A stretch of DNA of 64,000 nucleotides, from NCBI GenBank assembly GCA_015956445.1, contig WIUZ02000012.1, positions 248,001-312,000 on the forward strand. Reading direction: 5' to 3'. The position numbers and the translations under genes are program-made. This document shows positions 31,203-42,970 of this stretch, in pieces. The stretch's first letter is position 1. Every line of letters begins with the position of its first letter. The notes under the pieces were generated by a model. It was not told the origin of the DNA. It saw nothing but the letters and a program-made list of their open reading frames with translations, and made no database searches. The stretch comes from Thelephora terrestris (Eukaryota; Basidiomycota; Agaricomycetes; Thelephorales; Thelephoraceae).

Positions 31203-34200
31203 ATTGCAACTTGATGGTGGCCCCAAGGAAAAAAATTCTTCCGAAGGACCTTCCAGGGAGTGGGTTTGATTTTGAGCATTGAGCGACCCCCCCTTGTTGC
31301 CCCACTCGGTTGAACTCTCAAAACTCCTGTAAATGGGAAGGTCCTTTCTTGATGTCAGATGTTTGCTCACAGAAACTTCCAGACATGAACCCTGATGCAG
31401 AAGGGGCAACTCCTGTATTTCCAGAGGGACAGAGGGATACCAGGGACCTGGAGTCCGCTGTTCCAATTTGGTTAACTGTCCCAGTGCTTCTACAATATAT
31501 GCAGACTTCAGGATCAGACAATGTTTCTAGGGGACTGTTTCCTGTCTGACCAGCCAGTTTGATGTTGAGAAGGCGGTCCTAAAGTCAATGTCAGAGCAGA
31601 CTAGAAGGACTCAGAGGAGCCTATCTCAGTCTAGTTGCTTGTCAACTTCCTCCTCAGGTTTTCCGAACTCTTTCCTTCCTTGTGCCAGTTACACTGGTGA
31701 ATTATACCTGGGACAGAAAGGTTCTGGGTCAAGCCAGGCTTCACCCAGGCCCCAGGAACTCTTGTACCAGGAGGTGTCCTCCACTTCAGGAAGTCGAAAG
31801 CAGAAGAGAAACCCAGAAGGAGGATCTGATCACTGACAGAAGAGACGGAACACCACGCCTTGCCACCTCAACCTTGAATGCTCAAAAAGGAGGGCATACT
31901 GAGGCCTTTCTTAACATTACCCCTCTTCTTAAAGACACAAACTGTGTCCCTTCCAGGTCCCAAAATCCCTAGTAGCTCTAGGCTCCCCTGAAAATGCTCA
32001 AGTAGTGAATGCCCTCCTGAAGCACCCGGCCATGGCCAGGATCAATGGGTTTGTGAACCGTAAGTGGAGATATTCCATTAGCTACAGAGTGGGTGCTCAC
32101 TTTGCAAATGCAGACTTGATGATGATGTTTTCCCTGAGACTTCATCGTTTTAGATAGAGACACTGGCAGCTGTACAGAAGGCAACCCCTACAAGGGTCAT
32201 CCATTTGCAATGTTAACATTCAACAATACCTGAATATCCAAAAATGTTACCTTGGAATGGTTGTTGTTCACTCAAAAGGTAAGGCAGGTGTAAATCTGTG
32301 GAGCCATTAGGATCCTTCAAACGTCTGGAAGCAGGGGACGTACAGGTGGAACGTGGAAGGACTGCCCAAGAAGGACACCTGCCAAAAGGCATTGGAACTG
32401 GAATGGGGTTCAGCCTGGTAGCTGGCGTAAGTTCTGGACGCCACAATGAGAGAGCTCAAGAAGCCTGACTAAAGGAGCGGAATTCCCAGAGACAGTTCCA
32501 AGGTTATGTGAGGTTACAAGGAGCGGAGGTCCAGGCAGTGGAGAACTACTGGCAGAGAAGTAAAGTCGAAAAAATGGCTGATGCCCACATTGGATACCCC
32601 AGTGCTCTGAGAGGTTGTATTGCCGTCCCCACAGTACATGAGGTCGCCCCTTTCTTTGTCCAAATGGGTGTGGACGATCAGGATCACTTGGTCAAAGTTT
32701 TCACTAGTTGTATCAGGGTTAGCTATGGTATTGATAATGGGGGTAGCCGACTTAGTTGCTCACCGGTTCAACAGATTCTGGCAACCTTCTCATAGTGCAG
32801 TTCAAGGTTGCTGGTGTTGATGTTGAAAGGCACACAGCGGTACTTCAGGTCTTGGGGATTTTGTGAGAAGAAACCCTGGAGCTGCATGTGGAGAGCCAGT
32901 GCAGGGGTGCCCTTGGTATGTACTTGAAAATTGAGGGGGGAGGGGGGTTGAAACCAGGGGCAAGATGGAAGATATTCTAGACAATTGCAGGAATGTTACA
33001 AGGTTGCTATTGAACACTCCTTTGTCAAAAATCCTGTCCGATGATCCTCCACTTATTGAAAACCTGCTTCGTTTGGGACTGGTATCTCAGGTTTTTCGCC
33101 CATTGATTCATAGAATATGGTTGGGTTCTGCCCTCTTGGATCTGCTCAAGATGTTTCCGGAACCATCTTTCGCACATTGGCATCCAGCACCCAAGATTGA
33201 GACCGCATCCTTCCCCAGGTGTTAACCTTGGGCCACCACAACGAGTCCTTTGTCTGATCTCCCTTCCCTGCTCTGGGGTGAGCTCGACAAAGTTGGTTGA
33301 AGTGAAATCACCAACCAGTTAGGATCTCATAACCTCCGACAAGGCAAAACCACTCGCCCTCGGTGAGCTTGCCATGCCAGTACTCCTTCTTCTCCACCTT
33401 CAAAGAGGACCCTGAGTCGGGATAGGTGTTGAGTAGGACATCCAGGGATTCTTCTATCCCAAGCACCTCCCTAGCAATTTGCCAGGCAATCCCCCCCGAG
33501 AAAAGGCTGCTGCTGCAACATAAGGACATTCATGGAAGAGGGTCCGGTTTTATGGCCTCGAGTGAACCCAAAGTGAACAGGCAATTCAGGTTCTATGTGG
33601 CCAAGCTCCACCAGCATTCCACCGCTAGCTACTTTGATGGAAGCAGTCAGCTTGTTGTCCAGAGATGCCCAGAGTATATGAGTGTCCTTGTCCAAGAACC
33701 ACCACCCGCCTTTTTGAACGTAGTCCCAGGTTCAGCGCTTGAGAGGCTTTCTGCTCGGATTTGAGTTTTGCACACACAAAGGAGAGAGACAACCCACCGA
33801 GTGACCTATTGCATGCCAACACGTTACTAGTGTTATCTGGCCACAAAGTCTGCCTTCAACCTGCCAGTAAGTGGCCTTGGAGTTCCTCCGCTTTCCATTG
33901 GCATCTTCTCCTGCAGTAGGCTTCGTGGTTTCACAAAGTTTAGCACAATTGTTGTTGAACTTGTTCTGCCTCAAAGTCAGTATGCGAAAATTAGCAAGGC
34001 AGAAGGACAGACACCAACCAGTGATTTAGTTCACTGCCAGCCAGGTATATGGAGGACTATGGGAATACCATTCTTGTCCACAGTGAGACAGTGTTTGTCA
34101 TCAAGCCATGCAGTCTCCAGCTCCAGTACTAAATTACAGGGTGGAGGTCTCTTTCCACCGGTGGCTTCAATAGTCTGACAGAGGTCAAAACCACCAAAAA

Positions 34201-35229
34201 CAACTTGAGACCAGGATTCAGGTCAGTGTTCAATGCAAAACTGAAAGCGACATAGAGCCCCTACCCAGCACCTTTCTGGTTTTAGGACAGATCTGACATC
34301 ATGTCTGAAAAGCCCACGGAGGCATTCAGCATCACTTGCCTTGGTCGAAGCACTGCTGGAAGGAAACCTAGTTGAGAGCTTCAAGTGGGAAAGACAAACT
34401 GGCTTACTTTTTTTTGAGGTAGATGCATTCCCCTCTTTGTTTGATTCATGCTCCATTGGAGGAAATGAGATTCTGGGAGCCTGCCCGGAAGGCTCATCCT
34501 CCTCTAAATCAGTCAACATTGGGTTGTTGAAATATGCCTCATTTATCTCTTCCCAACTCCAACTGTCATACTCGTGGCCTTGGGAGTCCATGGGGCTGAA
34601 ATTCCACTGGATTAGAAAGGGAGGGCTGATGATTCAACCAGGGGCAAGACAGGACCAACCGGAAAAGGGGGGTACTGCTGGGGCAAAGATTTGATGGAGA
34701 CCAAGGCCAAGGTATATCCCAATGATCAAGCAGCAGGCGTCTCCCAAGGGGCGTTGAAGGGAGGAGAGACAGAGGGGGACAAAGAGAAGAGGAAGACACT
34801 GACAATTGACTTTGCGGAACGGCAATTGAATTAAGACCCGGCTATTGGAGATGTTGTGGAAGGCTAAAACACTTGAAACAGATCCAGCTGCAAGGCAAGA
34901 AGACAATCGACTCAGAGGTTTTTGTGAAGTTTCTATTGGGAGGTAGAACATCCCTGCAGAGGACGTGGCCAACATCTACAGGACTGTTTGCCAAACAAGA
35001 ACAATGCAAGCAGCTTGTGCCAGGGAGAAGAAACTAAGGCCAAGTTAGAGTTGGACTAAAAAAGGAAGTGGAAGGGAAGTCACACTTGGGTTCAAACTTA
35101 GGCTGGGTCAAAAAGGGACATAATGTATGGCATAAGCCTATCTAGGATCTGGCACGAAAAGAGCCACCGAACAGGTAAAAAGAGAGAACACAGAGTATGG
35201 CAAGAAACAACCTGTTTGGGTTCCAGCAA
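31203..35229. other. Eroded DNA with scattered coding-like fragments, mostly minus strand
   Basis: No intact gene. On the minus strand several stretches look like former protein: 34591-34223 (DSWSWEEINEAYFNNPML), 33720-33470 (WWFLDKDTHILWASLDNK, SGGMLVELGHIEPELP), 33520-33308 (REVLGIEESLDVLLNTYP) and around 32870-32780 (KYRCVPFNINTSNLELHY). They are separated by stops and frame changes. The WWFLDKD phrase loosely recalls the N-terminal region of agaricomycete dioxygenase-like proteins of the kind seen at 35.7-36.3 kb, but this is a weak impression. Otherwise nothing is identified. Confidence 0.35.
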
Positions 35230-35284
35230 ACACAGCATATAATCAAGATGTAATCACTGATTCCAGGTGCCCCTGCCCCCAGTG
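35230..35284. mobile_element. Family C hairpin remnant (right end only)
   Basis: About 55 bp: ATAATCAAGATGTAATCACTG, then TTCCAGGTGCCCCTGCCCCCAGTG-like end. Only the right terminus is left; the rest has been lost. Confidence 0.75.
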
Positions 35285-35729
35285 AATTTCAATTTGGTAG
35301 TCAAGTTCGTTTCAAATCCGAAGAGACATGCGATCGGTCACATGTGCATCTTGATCGACAGTTGAACTTGAACTCGCGTTAACACTGAGTTCAACATGAA
35401 ACCACATCTTACTCTGGATACTATGTAAAATTGGCATGCCTTTCTTTCTGGCATGTGCTCCCTTGTTGCTGGGTGATGTGGTCACCTTTCGGCACGTCCC
35501 CAGTCTGAGACACGATAAACAAGTTTGTTGGTTTCTGGAGCAGACTATACACACTGTGTTCCGTCCATATGTCAATTTCTCATGGTGGTCCACAAGATGT
35601 CTATGCAACGTCCCCCCTGTCTCCAGTTGATGTTATGGAGTTTATGAACATCACACTCTTGGTTGTGAACTTCTGGAATATGACTGTGGAGGTTGCTGAG
35701 CAGAAGGAAAGTGGAGGGCAGCGGAGGCT

Positions 35730-36270
35730 TGGATGCCAGGAAGGATTCAGGATTTTGGGGCCCAAGAAGCCATGAAGCCTCTTGGGAATATTCCTTGGGG
35801 ATTGCAACTGTGGTCACTTACAGGTCATGACAAAGAGACCTGTGTTGGGCATCTCACTGGCCTCCTCTCAAATGACTGGCTTGGTGAAAGGCATATCAAA
35901 GCAGTCTCTTCATAGGCCCCAGTGTCATCACAAACCTGTACAAGGACCTGAAGAACCCGAGCTGGGGCTGGTGTGCAATTACCAGCTTGGATAACTACAG
36001 CCCCAAGAATGGCAGAGAACTTGTGCTTTGGGACCTGAACCTCATGGTTGAGTTCCCCCTAGGTTCCATTATCTTCATTCCCTCTGCAATCCTATGCCAC
36101 AGCAATATGTCCGTTTCGGGCTCTGAAACACAGTCAAGTTTAATCCAGTACAACTTGGAAGGGTTGTTCTGGTGGGCAGCATATGATTTCTCCCTGGAGA
36201 GGGGAAGGAAAAAAGTGGAAAGCAGTGGTAGGACTCCCTGCATCCAATGTTCTCCAAGGTACGTGAGTTG
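35730..36270 (+). pseudogene. TET/JBP-like 2-oxoglutarate/Fe(II) dioxygenase relic
   Basis: Fragments in order on the plus strand: LLSNDWLGERHIKAVSS (about 35855-35910), VITNLYKDLKNPSWGWCAI then TSLDNYSPKNG (about 35930-36015), LVLWDLNLMVEFPLGSIIFI, PSAILCHSN and SSLIQYNLEGLFWW (to about 36200). From family knowledge, the related agaricomycete proteins read H-x-D about where YKD stands, HSN with the distal metal-binding His, and an Arg after GET; here the first His is Tyr, the Arg position reads Gln (SETQ), and the fragments lie in more than one frame. It is a dead gene. Known TET/JBP expansions in basidiomycetes travel with DNA transposons, which fits this setting. The exact subfamily is inferred from memory of the pattern. 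Confidence 0.55.
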
Positions 36271-36351
36271 GAAAAATAACTTGAGCTCCTTGACTGATTT
36301 CGTAGTTGGTGTGCTCCAAGCTCTCCTAACAGCCCCTACACCACCTCTGTG

Positions 36352-37036
36352 TTGGAGTTAGCTATGACAGCCAGTCATGTGATTGTGGGAACTTTTGTAG
36401 TGGTATATAGTAAGTAGTGTTGATCCCATCAATACAACTTGGCTTTTCTCTGCCATCATGTCTTGCAACACCCTGATCAGGTATGACCGGTAAATTGTAA
36501 TAACCCATACACACACTGGGGGCAAGGGGACCTGGAAACAAGTGATTACATGCTGAAAACATTGTGAGACCAGGTGCACTTTTCTCACAATGTTACCACT
36601 GTGATCACACTTTGGGAACACTGGAAAGTACACCACAAGTAACATCACAGGACTGTTCTTTGGAGAAAGTCAAGATGTTCCCATGATTCATCTAATCCGA
36701 GCACTGCAGTGACATGACCTGTTTCTGTGGGTGAGCCACTTAGGTACACAGAGGGTACTTTTTTGGATAAATTCAGAATGTACCCACCACAGGTTACCTA
36801 GTGGGAACGCTGTGAATGTACTGAGAGATCTGTGCTGGAAATTTTCAAGAAATTTGGCTTGGAAAATTAAGAATTTATTTGTGATATTTGGCCAGGTACA
36901 TTTGTTGAAAGTAATGATGCTCCGGAGAGAAGAGCAAGGTGTATTGATGGGATCAAATACTACTACAAAATAATCTCTACAATCACATGATTAGGTCACA
37001 TGACTGGCTAGCACAGCCAACTGCAACACAAGCCCA
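36352..37036. repeat. Inverted repeat (about 125-bp arms) with family F hairpin end inside
   Basis: 36352-36475 (GTGTTGGAGTTAGCTATGAC ... ATCATGTCTTGCAACACC) is repeated as its reverse complement at 36907-37036. Inside, from 36514, lies CACTGGGGGCAAGGGGACC, a CACTG-type end (family F) whose partner end is not clear. Further direct copies of the arm occur at 37765-37893 and 38168-38258, and part of it at 40205-40265, so this is a dispersed repeat with a TATATA-like core (GGTATATAGTA). Confidence 0.65.
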
Positions 37037-37039
37037 AGT

Positions 37040-39087
37040 CCTGCACACGTCCATTTTTGGCAGCTGATCTGCAGAGTGCTCAGAACCTCATGGCTCTAAT
37101 TGATGGTACTTCGCTCAGCTAACTCTATTTCCCATGTCCAGCCTGACTTTCACCGTGTTTCCCTTTATCACTGCTTCATTTTTCCTTGCCCCACATGCCC
37201 TGCAATGCCACATCTACCGGATCTTGGGCAGATTCTGTTGCTTTCATTCAAAGGGGACTCCAAGGCGTGTGCACAGGGCTTTTACACGGCCTTTCCAATG
37301 AGACCATGTCCACCAAATCCCAGACAGGCTTGTTTTTCCCAGCAGGGCTCCAAGGTGTGTGTACATGGCCTCTGCTCTTTATCTTTTGCTCCAGTTTGTC
37401 TCCCTACCCCAATGTATAGTCTGTCTGCCAGTGTCTCGATTTGGTTCATGTTCTTCCCCCCCCCCCCCCCCCCCATTTATTCGCAGAGCAATCAAGCCCA
37501 AGAGCATTGTGGTGCCCATCATCAATGGGACTTGCCTCGGCTATCTCTCCTTCTCTGGGCTATTTTGTTGGAGTTTGTTGTTCCAAGCCAGTTTTGTAGG
37601 AGCAGCAAGTGTGAGAATGTTTGTCTTGTGATATTTGATGTTTAGTTACCTAATTTTATCTTTGTCTTTTTTCTCCCATCATGTCCTGCAACATATTTCT
37701 CCTTTCCTTCAACTCCGGACTCCCTCCATTTCCTCTTCTATTTTGTCCTCAATCTCATCTAGTGTTGGAATTAGCTGTGACAACCAGTCATCTGACCTGA
37801 TCATGTGGTTGTGGGGATTTTTGTAGAGGTATATAGTGGTGTGTTGATTGCATAAATACCACTTGGTTTTTCCCTTCCATCATGACCTGCAACATCTGGG
37901 TTTTCATCCCTCATGCTGGAACCAGGAAGAAACCTCTCCTCAATGATGTTTGGAGGTACAATTCCATCCTCATTTTTCACTCTCATTTTTCACAATTGTA
38001 ACTTTATTCCTTGTTTCCTGCCTGCCATCTTAACAGCTGTAGCCTCCACTGGTTCTGGGGGATCCTGCCTCTTAATGATGTTGCTCTCACATCAGAGGAG
38101 TAGTTCTGTATGTGTTCTTCACTTTTGGCTCCAGTAGATGGTTGCCCAAGCGGGGCTACCCATCTGGCAATGCAGCTATGTGACCTAGTCATGTGATTGT
38201 CATAATTTTCTTGTAGTATATAGTAGTATTTAATCCCATCATGACTCTCAACATGTTCCCAGCCAGTAAAATTCAAAATGCACCCAAACAGTGTATTTGC
38301 GATGTTCTGGGATGGTACATTCAAAAGTATACAATGCACTGAGCTCAACAAACATCAGGAAAATTGTAGGTACACTGGAAGGAGACTGGAAAAACTGGGA
38401 ATATCACAAGCCTATTCAAAATGTTCCCAGTTTTCCAGTTTCTTCCCAGTGTTCCTGCAGTTTGCCTGAGACTGCGGGCAAGGGGACCTGGGGTCAGTGA
38501 TTACCCTTTAATTTCTAAACCTTTTTCTATGGTTATCTGCCTCTACCCCTCCAACCATCATCTTCATCCACAATCAATCCATCATCCCATTCCCCTCTTC
38601 AAGCAAACCTCCTCCTCAAGACTTGCACTTCAAGATGTGTTCCTCCTCCATCCTTTGCTTCTGTCTGCAAGTTTAGGCATCTGGCTATCACAGTTAACTC
38701 CAACACCTCCCATTCTCACCCTCTGATTCATCAAAGCCATGGCCAGGGGAAAGTGTACGACAAGGAAGACTATAGGGGGCACATTGACTTTTTGTCTGCT
38801 CAACCAATCCGGATTCCCCATAGTTGCACCCCAGTCTCCACTGCCTGAACCCCATCTCTCCCAGCCTTTGTTTCTGTCAATCAAGCCACCTCCTCCTGTC
38901 AAACCCCTGCAAGTCATGGTGAACTCGGTGTGCCTCATCTTCAAGGGACTGGTGAAAGTTGGAGGTGGATTCAGGTCCCAAAGTTGTGATTTTGTACGTG
39001 TACCCATCTTATACAGCAGTCCCTCCTAAATTTCTGACCATACAACAGTTGCGTTCACTGTGCAGCAATAATGGCAGGACACAGAAA
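37040..39087. other. Gene-free, decayed repeat DNA with a poly-C run
   Basis: No gene is recognised. It contains two more copies of the 125-bp dispersed repeat, a 19-base C run at 37456-37474, and a degenerate CACTG-type left end near 38470 (CTGCGGGCAAGGGGACCTGG), which looks like a family F relative. Pyrimidine-rich plus strand throughout. Confidence 0.5.
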
Positions 39088-39235
39088 TCTTTCCCCCATT
39101 GCCCCACCTATCCTTGTTGGTTGGAGTGATACTCAGCAACAGCACTGGTACCTGATGGGCAAAGAGTGGCCCTGACACCCTCCAACTCCACCAGAATTAA
39201 GGATTCTCTCTCCTTCCATCCTCCTTGTTGATGAA
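39088..39235. mobile_element. Junction of an X-type element end and a W alpha fragment
   Basis: 39088-39177 matches the terminal 90 bp of X1 and X2 (TGTTGGTTGGAGT, GCACTGGTACCTGA, GTGGCCCTGACA). Immediately after the TGACA end, 39178-39235 resembles the acidic region of family W alpha (CTCCAACTCCACCAG). This records an old X-type insertion into a W-type element. Both are decayed. Confidence 0.6.
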
Positions 39236-40740
39236 ATTGCAGATGGGGGGAAAAAATATGAAGCAAAAGTCCCCACTGCAGGTACTAAGCAAAGTATAGC
39301 ATGGGAAAACTATATAGTAGTTGCCTCAAAAGAATCGTCCAAATATGAAAGATTGATGGGTAGGTATTACCAAATAAAGAAATGTTGATTTTGTCAGGGG
39401 GCAAGGAAAATTCAAATAGAAGCAAACCAAAAAGAATAAATGATGTTACACTTGATGTCACACTTCAACGCTCCTTGGAGTCCTGCTCCAACTCCAGTGT
39501 CATGGCTGCATTCCTGCAGCTGTTGGATCAGCAGGTTTCCCCATGTTTTCCATGCCTCGCACTTCCCAACTATCCCAACCATCCCAATGTCCCAACATTT
39601 GCCCCCCCCCCCCCCCCCCCCCCCGATGTTCTCGACCTCCTAGTGTTCCCGACTCTTCGCGATGTTCCCCTATTCTTCCCAGTTCTTCCCCCTTCATTGT
39701 TATCCCCTGTTTATCCATTCTCCATACTTAGACCCCTATCCCCTGTGATTTCACCATCGCATCATGGATTCTCAGTCATCCTCCCCCTAGCTTTCTCAGA
39801 GATTCCTTAGATATATATATGTCTCCCTTTGTCTTAGCTAGAAGAATAAAATTGACTGGAGTTGTGCCCCATTCCCCTAGAGTTGCGATGAGTTCCCCCT
39901 CTATCTAATAGGGAGATTCTGTGTCTCCTTATCATCTCCAGTGTCTCCCTATCAATTCCAGCGTCTCCCTATCATTGCCCAAGTCTCCCTATTGTTGCTT
40001 CAGTCTCCCTATCTTCTGCTTTGTCTTGCTATCACTCACTCTGGTTCTCTCTTGCTCGCTCTGGCTCCCTACTCGATCCCAATGTTTCCCGATGTTTCCC
40101 TACGCTTTCCTGAGGAGCTTGTTGGCACTGTACAACCACAGGACCCCCTCTCAACCCTTCCCTCTCCTAGCCATCCCAACTCTCCAGCGAATTGAGGGAA
40201 AACTGTTGCAGGACATGATGGGAGAGAAAAGCCAAGTTGTATTGATGGGATCATGTCCTGCAACAGTTTTGGGGACTGGCAACCCTCTGCCAAATTTAGG
40301 CTCCACATGGACTTTTCCACGCACTCAGCTTGTTGCCCATATTTCAAAATTAGATTTCTGTAGACTGCCACACACCACATGCAATTTAAAAACATAGAGC
40401 ATGAGATATAGCAAAGTTTTATTTCATGGTTGTGCTTCAAGAGAAAGTACCTCAATTGCCAGAATTGATGTTTTTCTTCAAATATTGGTAATTGAATCGA
40501 GCGAGGCAGCTCCACCCAACAAGGGTGTGTGCTGTGCACAGTTCACTCTTAGATGCAGTGGCTGTAACTTGGATATATGAGACTATCAGGATAAAGACCA
40601 TGTAGCTTGAGACTGATGTGGGACGTGCTAACATTGTCAAGTGCAGTGCGGGGTGTGATGTTTTACCACCCGGACTATGGCAAAATTTGATGCCTATAGC
40701 ATCCCCACAGCTGAGTATGGGTAGCCCTTTGTTGACCACC
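39236..40740. other. Gene-free, low-complexity region
   Basis: Contains a 23-base C run at 39602-39624, a pyrimidine-rich stretch with repeated GTCTCCCTAT(C/T) words at 39900-40080, another W alpha-like scrap near 39470-39500 (CTCCTTGGAGTCCTGCTCC), and a short perfect hairpin around 40200-40270 (TGTTGCAGGACATGAT and inverse). No gene is recognised. Confidence 0.5.
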
Positions 40741-41102
40741 GGTATGTCTTTCAATTTGTTGGATTCTGACTTCTCACATTTTGCCCATGAACACTGGCAT
40801 TCCTTTTAGGCATCTTTCAGGCAACACCTCCAACACACTTGTGGAGGCTCCCACTGTGTCCCTCCATAGAATTACCAGTCATCTGTCTCTAGGAAGTTGA
40901 AGCTAGAGTTTGCAAAACTTCAGGAGAGGCCTGGTCACTACCAAGTGAGTGAAATGCTAGATAAAGTGACAACATCATGAAAACAATTTTTAAGGAAAGT
41001 GCCAAAGTGTCAAAGTCAATCGAAAGTGATTGAGCAAAGGCGGAAACAGGGTAAAAAGCCATTGTTTGCCGAAAAGACCCTCAATGTGGTCAATGTGGCA
41101 AA

Positions 41103-41573
41103 CACTGGGGGCAAGGGCACCTGGAATTGGTGATTACATCTTGATTACATGGTGAGTCCATGTGCACTCTTCAATAATTGTAATTGCCAATTCCAGGTTG
41201 ATTACATTTCAAATGTTACCTTGACATGTAATCCAGCCAATATCCACCAATTCCATTTGAAATGTTCTCAACAAATGTTTCTGAGATGTTTTTGACCTGT
41301 CGGCAAAAATGATACTGCAATGGAGTCAACATGTTCTTCAATCGTCTGAGATGTTTTCACAATGTGCCCAGTGGGCACATTCAGGAAACATTGCTTGGGA
41401 ACATTTTGAGGAAATTTCAAATGGAGTTGGTGACATCAGTTGGATTACATGTCAAGGTAACATTTGAAATGTAGTCAACCTGAAATCAGCAGTTACAATT
41501 ATTGAAAAGTGCACATGAGCTCACCGTGTAATCAAGATGTAATCACTGGTTCCAGGTGCCCTTGTCCCCAGTG
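41103..41573. mobile_element. Hairpin element C4 (family C)
   Basis: 471 bp, CACTGGGGGCAAGGGCACC to CTTGTCCCCAGTG. Near-identical twin of C2. Flanking triplets (AAA left, TCT right) do not match, unlike C1 and C2, so the flanks may have been rearranged after insertion. Confidence 0.92.
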
Positions 41574-41967
41574 TCTGGAACCTCTGAGTTTCTCACGCGT
41601 TCCTCTACTTCGATAAACCTTCCACCACCTTTCGACTGATTTTCTTATCTTTTTTTCTCTTCAGATCTTTCCTTGGTGTCTCACTCATCAAGTTGACTCA
41701 TCGACCACCACCCAAAGTCTTCTTGTTCTTCCTAGCCTCAAACTCAGGCATGCTGTCACACTCCCCATTGCAATGACATGCGTTTATCGTCCCAGGAGGC
41801 TTTGAAATTGACAGGCCTGTAGAACTGTGGGGGAATTGGAGTGGTAAGCCCTGCCGTTCCTCTCAACTTCCTTGCTCCCTCTGTGGTCCCGGTCACACTC
41901 GTCACTGAGGTTGAGGGAGTCATTCGTGTGCAGGCTGTCGCCTGCAGGGTCTTTGTTACTGATATCT

Positions 41968-42302
41968 CACTGGGAACAAACCCCAGTTTCCTGGCCCGGG
42001 ACATCATAAATACATTCAAAATGTCCAGGCCAATTTTCTTAGAGTGTTGCCAGCACAGGAAATGCTCAGTACATTCATGGTGTTCCTGGTCATGTGATCT
42101 CAGTGTTCCCATTAGGTAATCCATGGGAAAATTCATGATGTTCCCATGGATTACCTAATGGGAACACTGAGATCACATGACCAGGAACACCATGAATGTA
42201 CTGAGCATTTCCTGTGCTGGCAACACTCTAAGAAAATTGGCCTGGACATTTTGAATGTATTTACGATGTCCCGGGCCAGGAAACTGGGGTTTGTTCCCAG
42301 TG
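41968..42302. mobile_element. Hairpin element G1 (CACTG-ended, family G)
   Basis: 335 bp, a nearly perfect palindrome with ends CACTGGGAACAAACCCC and inverse, flanked by TCT at 41965-41967 and 42303-42305. Centre near 42135 (GGGAAAATTCATGATG). Arms share words such as CATTCA(A/T), GTTCCC and AGATCACATGACC. Arm identity is very high, so it is young. Confidence 0.92.
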
Positions 42303-42305
42303 TCT

Positions 42306-42970
42306 TCAACCCTGCCCCCAAAACCCATGACTCAATCAAGCTTACCACAACTCAGGGTGGACCTCCCCCCGAGGCCAGCAAGCACTATCGCTCAGCCAAC
42401 TCAGGCCCCAGTTCAACCCTCTGCACCTTACCCAGCAACTGTATGCGATTACCTCATGTCCTTGTTGACCCCTTCTTCAACGTGTTGTTACCCCTTCAGT
42501 ACGTAACTAATCCCACAGCTACAACAGAATCCCACAATGACAACTCAAACACTAGGGTTTAATAATGTCCAACAGCCCTCATCCGGAGCAACCCCAGTCC
42601 CAGTCCATGAACTTGCTCGCCCCACAAATACAGCAATTCCCTCACTCAAATTCCACTCTCTTACTGTTGCTCGCTATAGCTCTTTAGTTCATTATTAGTA
42701 CCCATATCTACCTGTAGGTGGGCTAGTATGTGCGCAATACATTTGATTTATCCCCAAACAACCAAAATTATGCTAAAGTGGTTAAAAGTGGCTAAAACAC
42801 GAGCTGTCACTTTGCGCACTTTTGTGATCTTCAAAGTGACCGTGTTGCTCAAAAGGGCTTAAAAGATTGACCCGCGTCTTTCACGTACTTCCAAAATGGT
42901 ATGAAACTTTGGGCTCTTTGGGACTTTTGATTGCTTGAAAGTCCTTCAAAGAGATTTCTATTTTCGTGAT
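42306..42970. other. Gene-free stretch, Pro/Ser-coding look then AT-rich
   Basis: 42306-42570 has an open frame with proline-rich composition but no recognisable domain; 42720-42970 is AT-rich with repeated AAAGTG and TTCAAAG words. It may be part of the decayed W-family element that ends at 43247. Confidence 0.4.

Noticed and set aside
37456-39624. The two poly-C runs (37456-37474, 39602-39624) as functional sites
   Set aside because: Homopolymers of this kind are common in decayed DNA and their lengths are error-prone in sequencing; nothing ties them to a gene.
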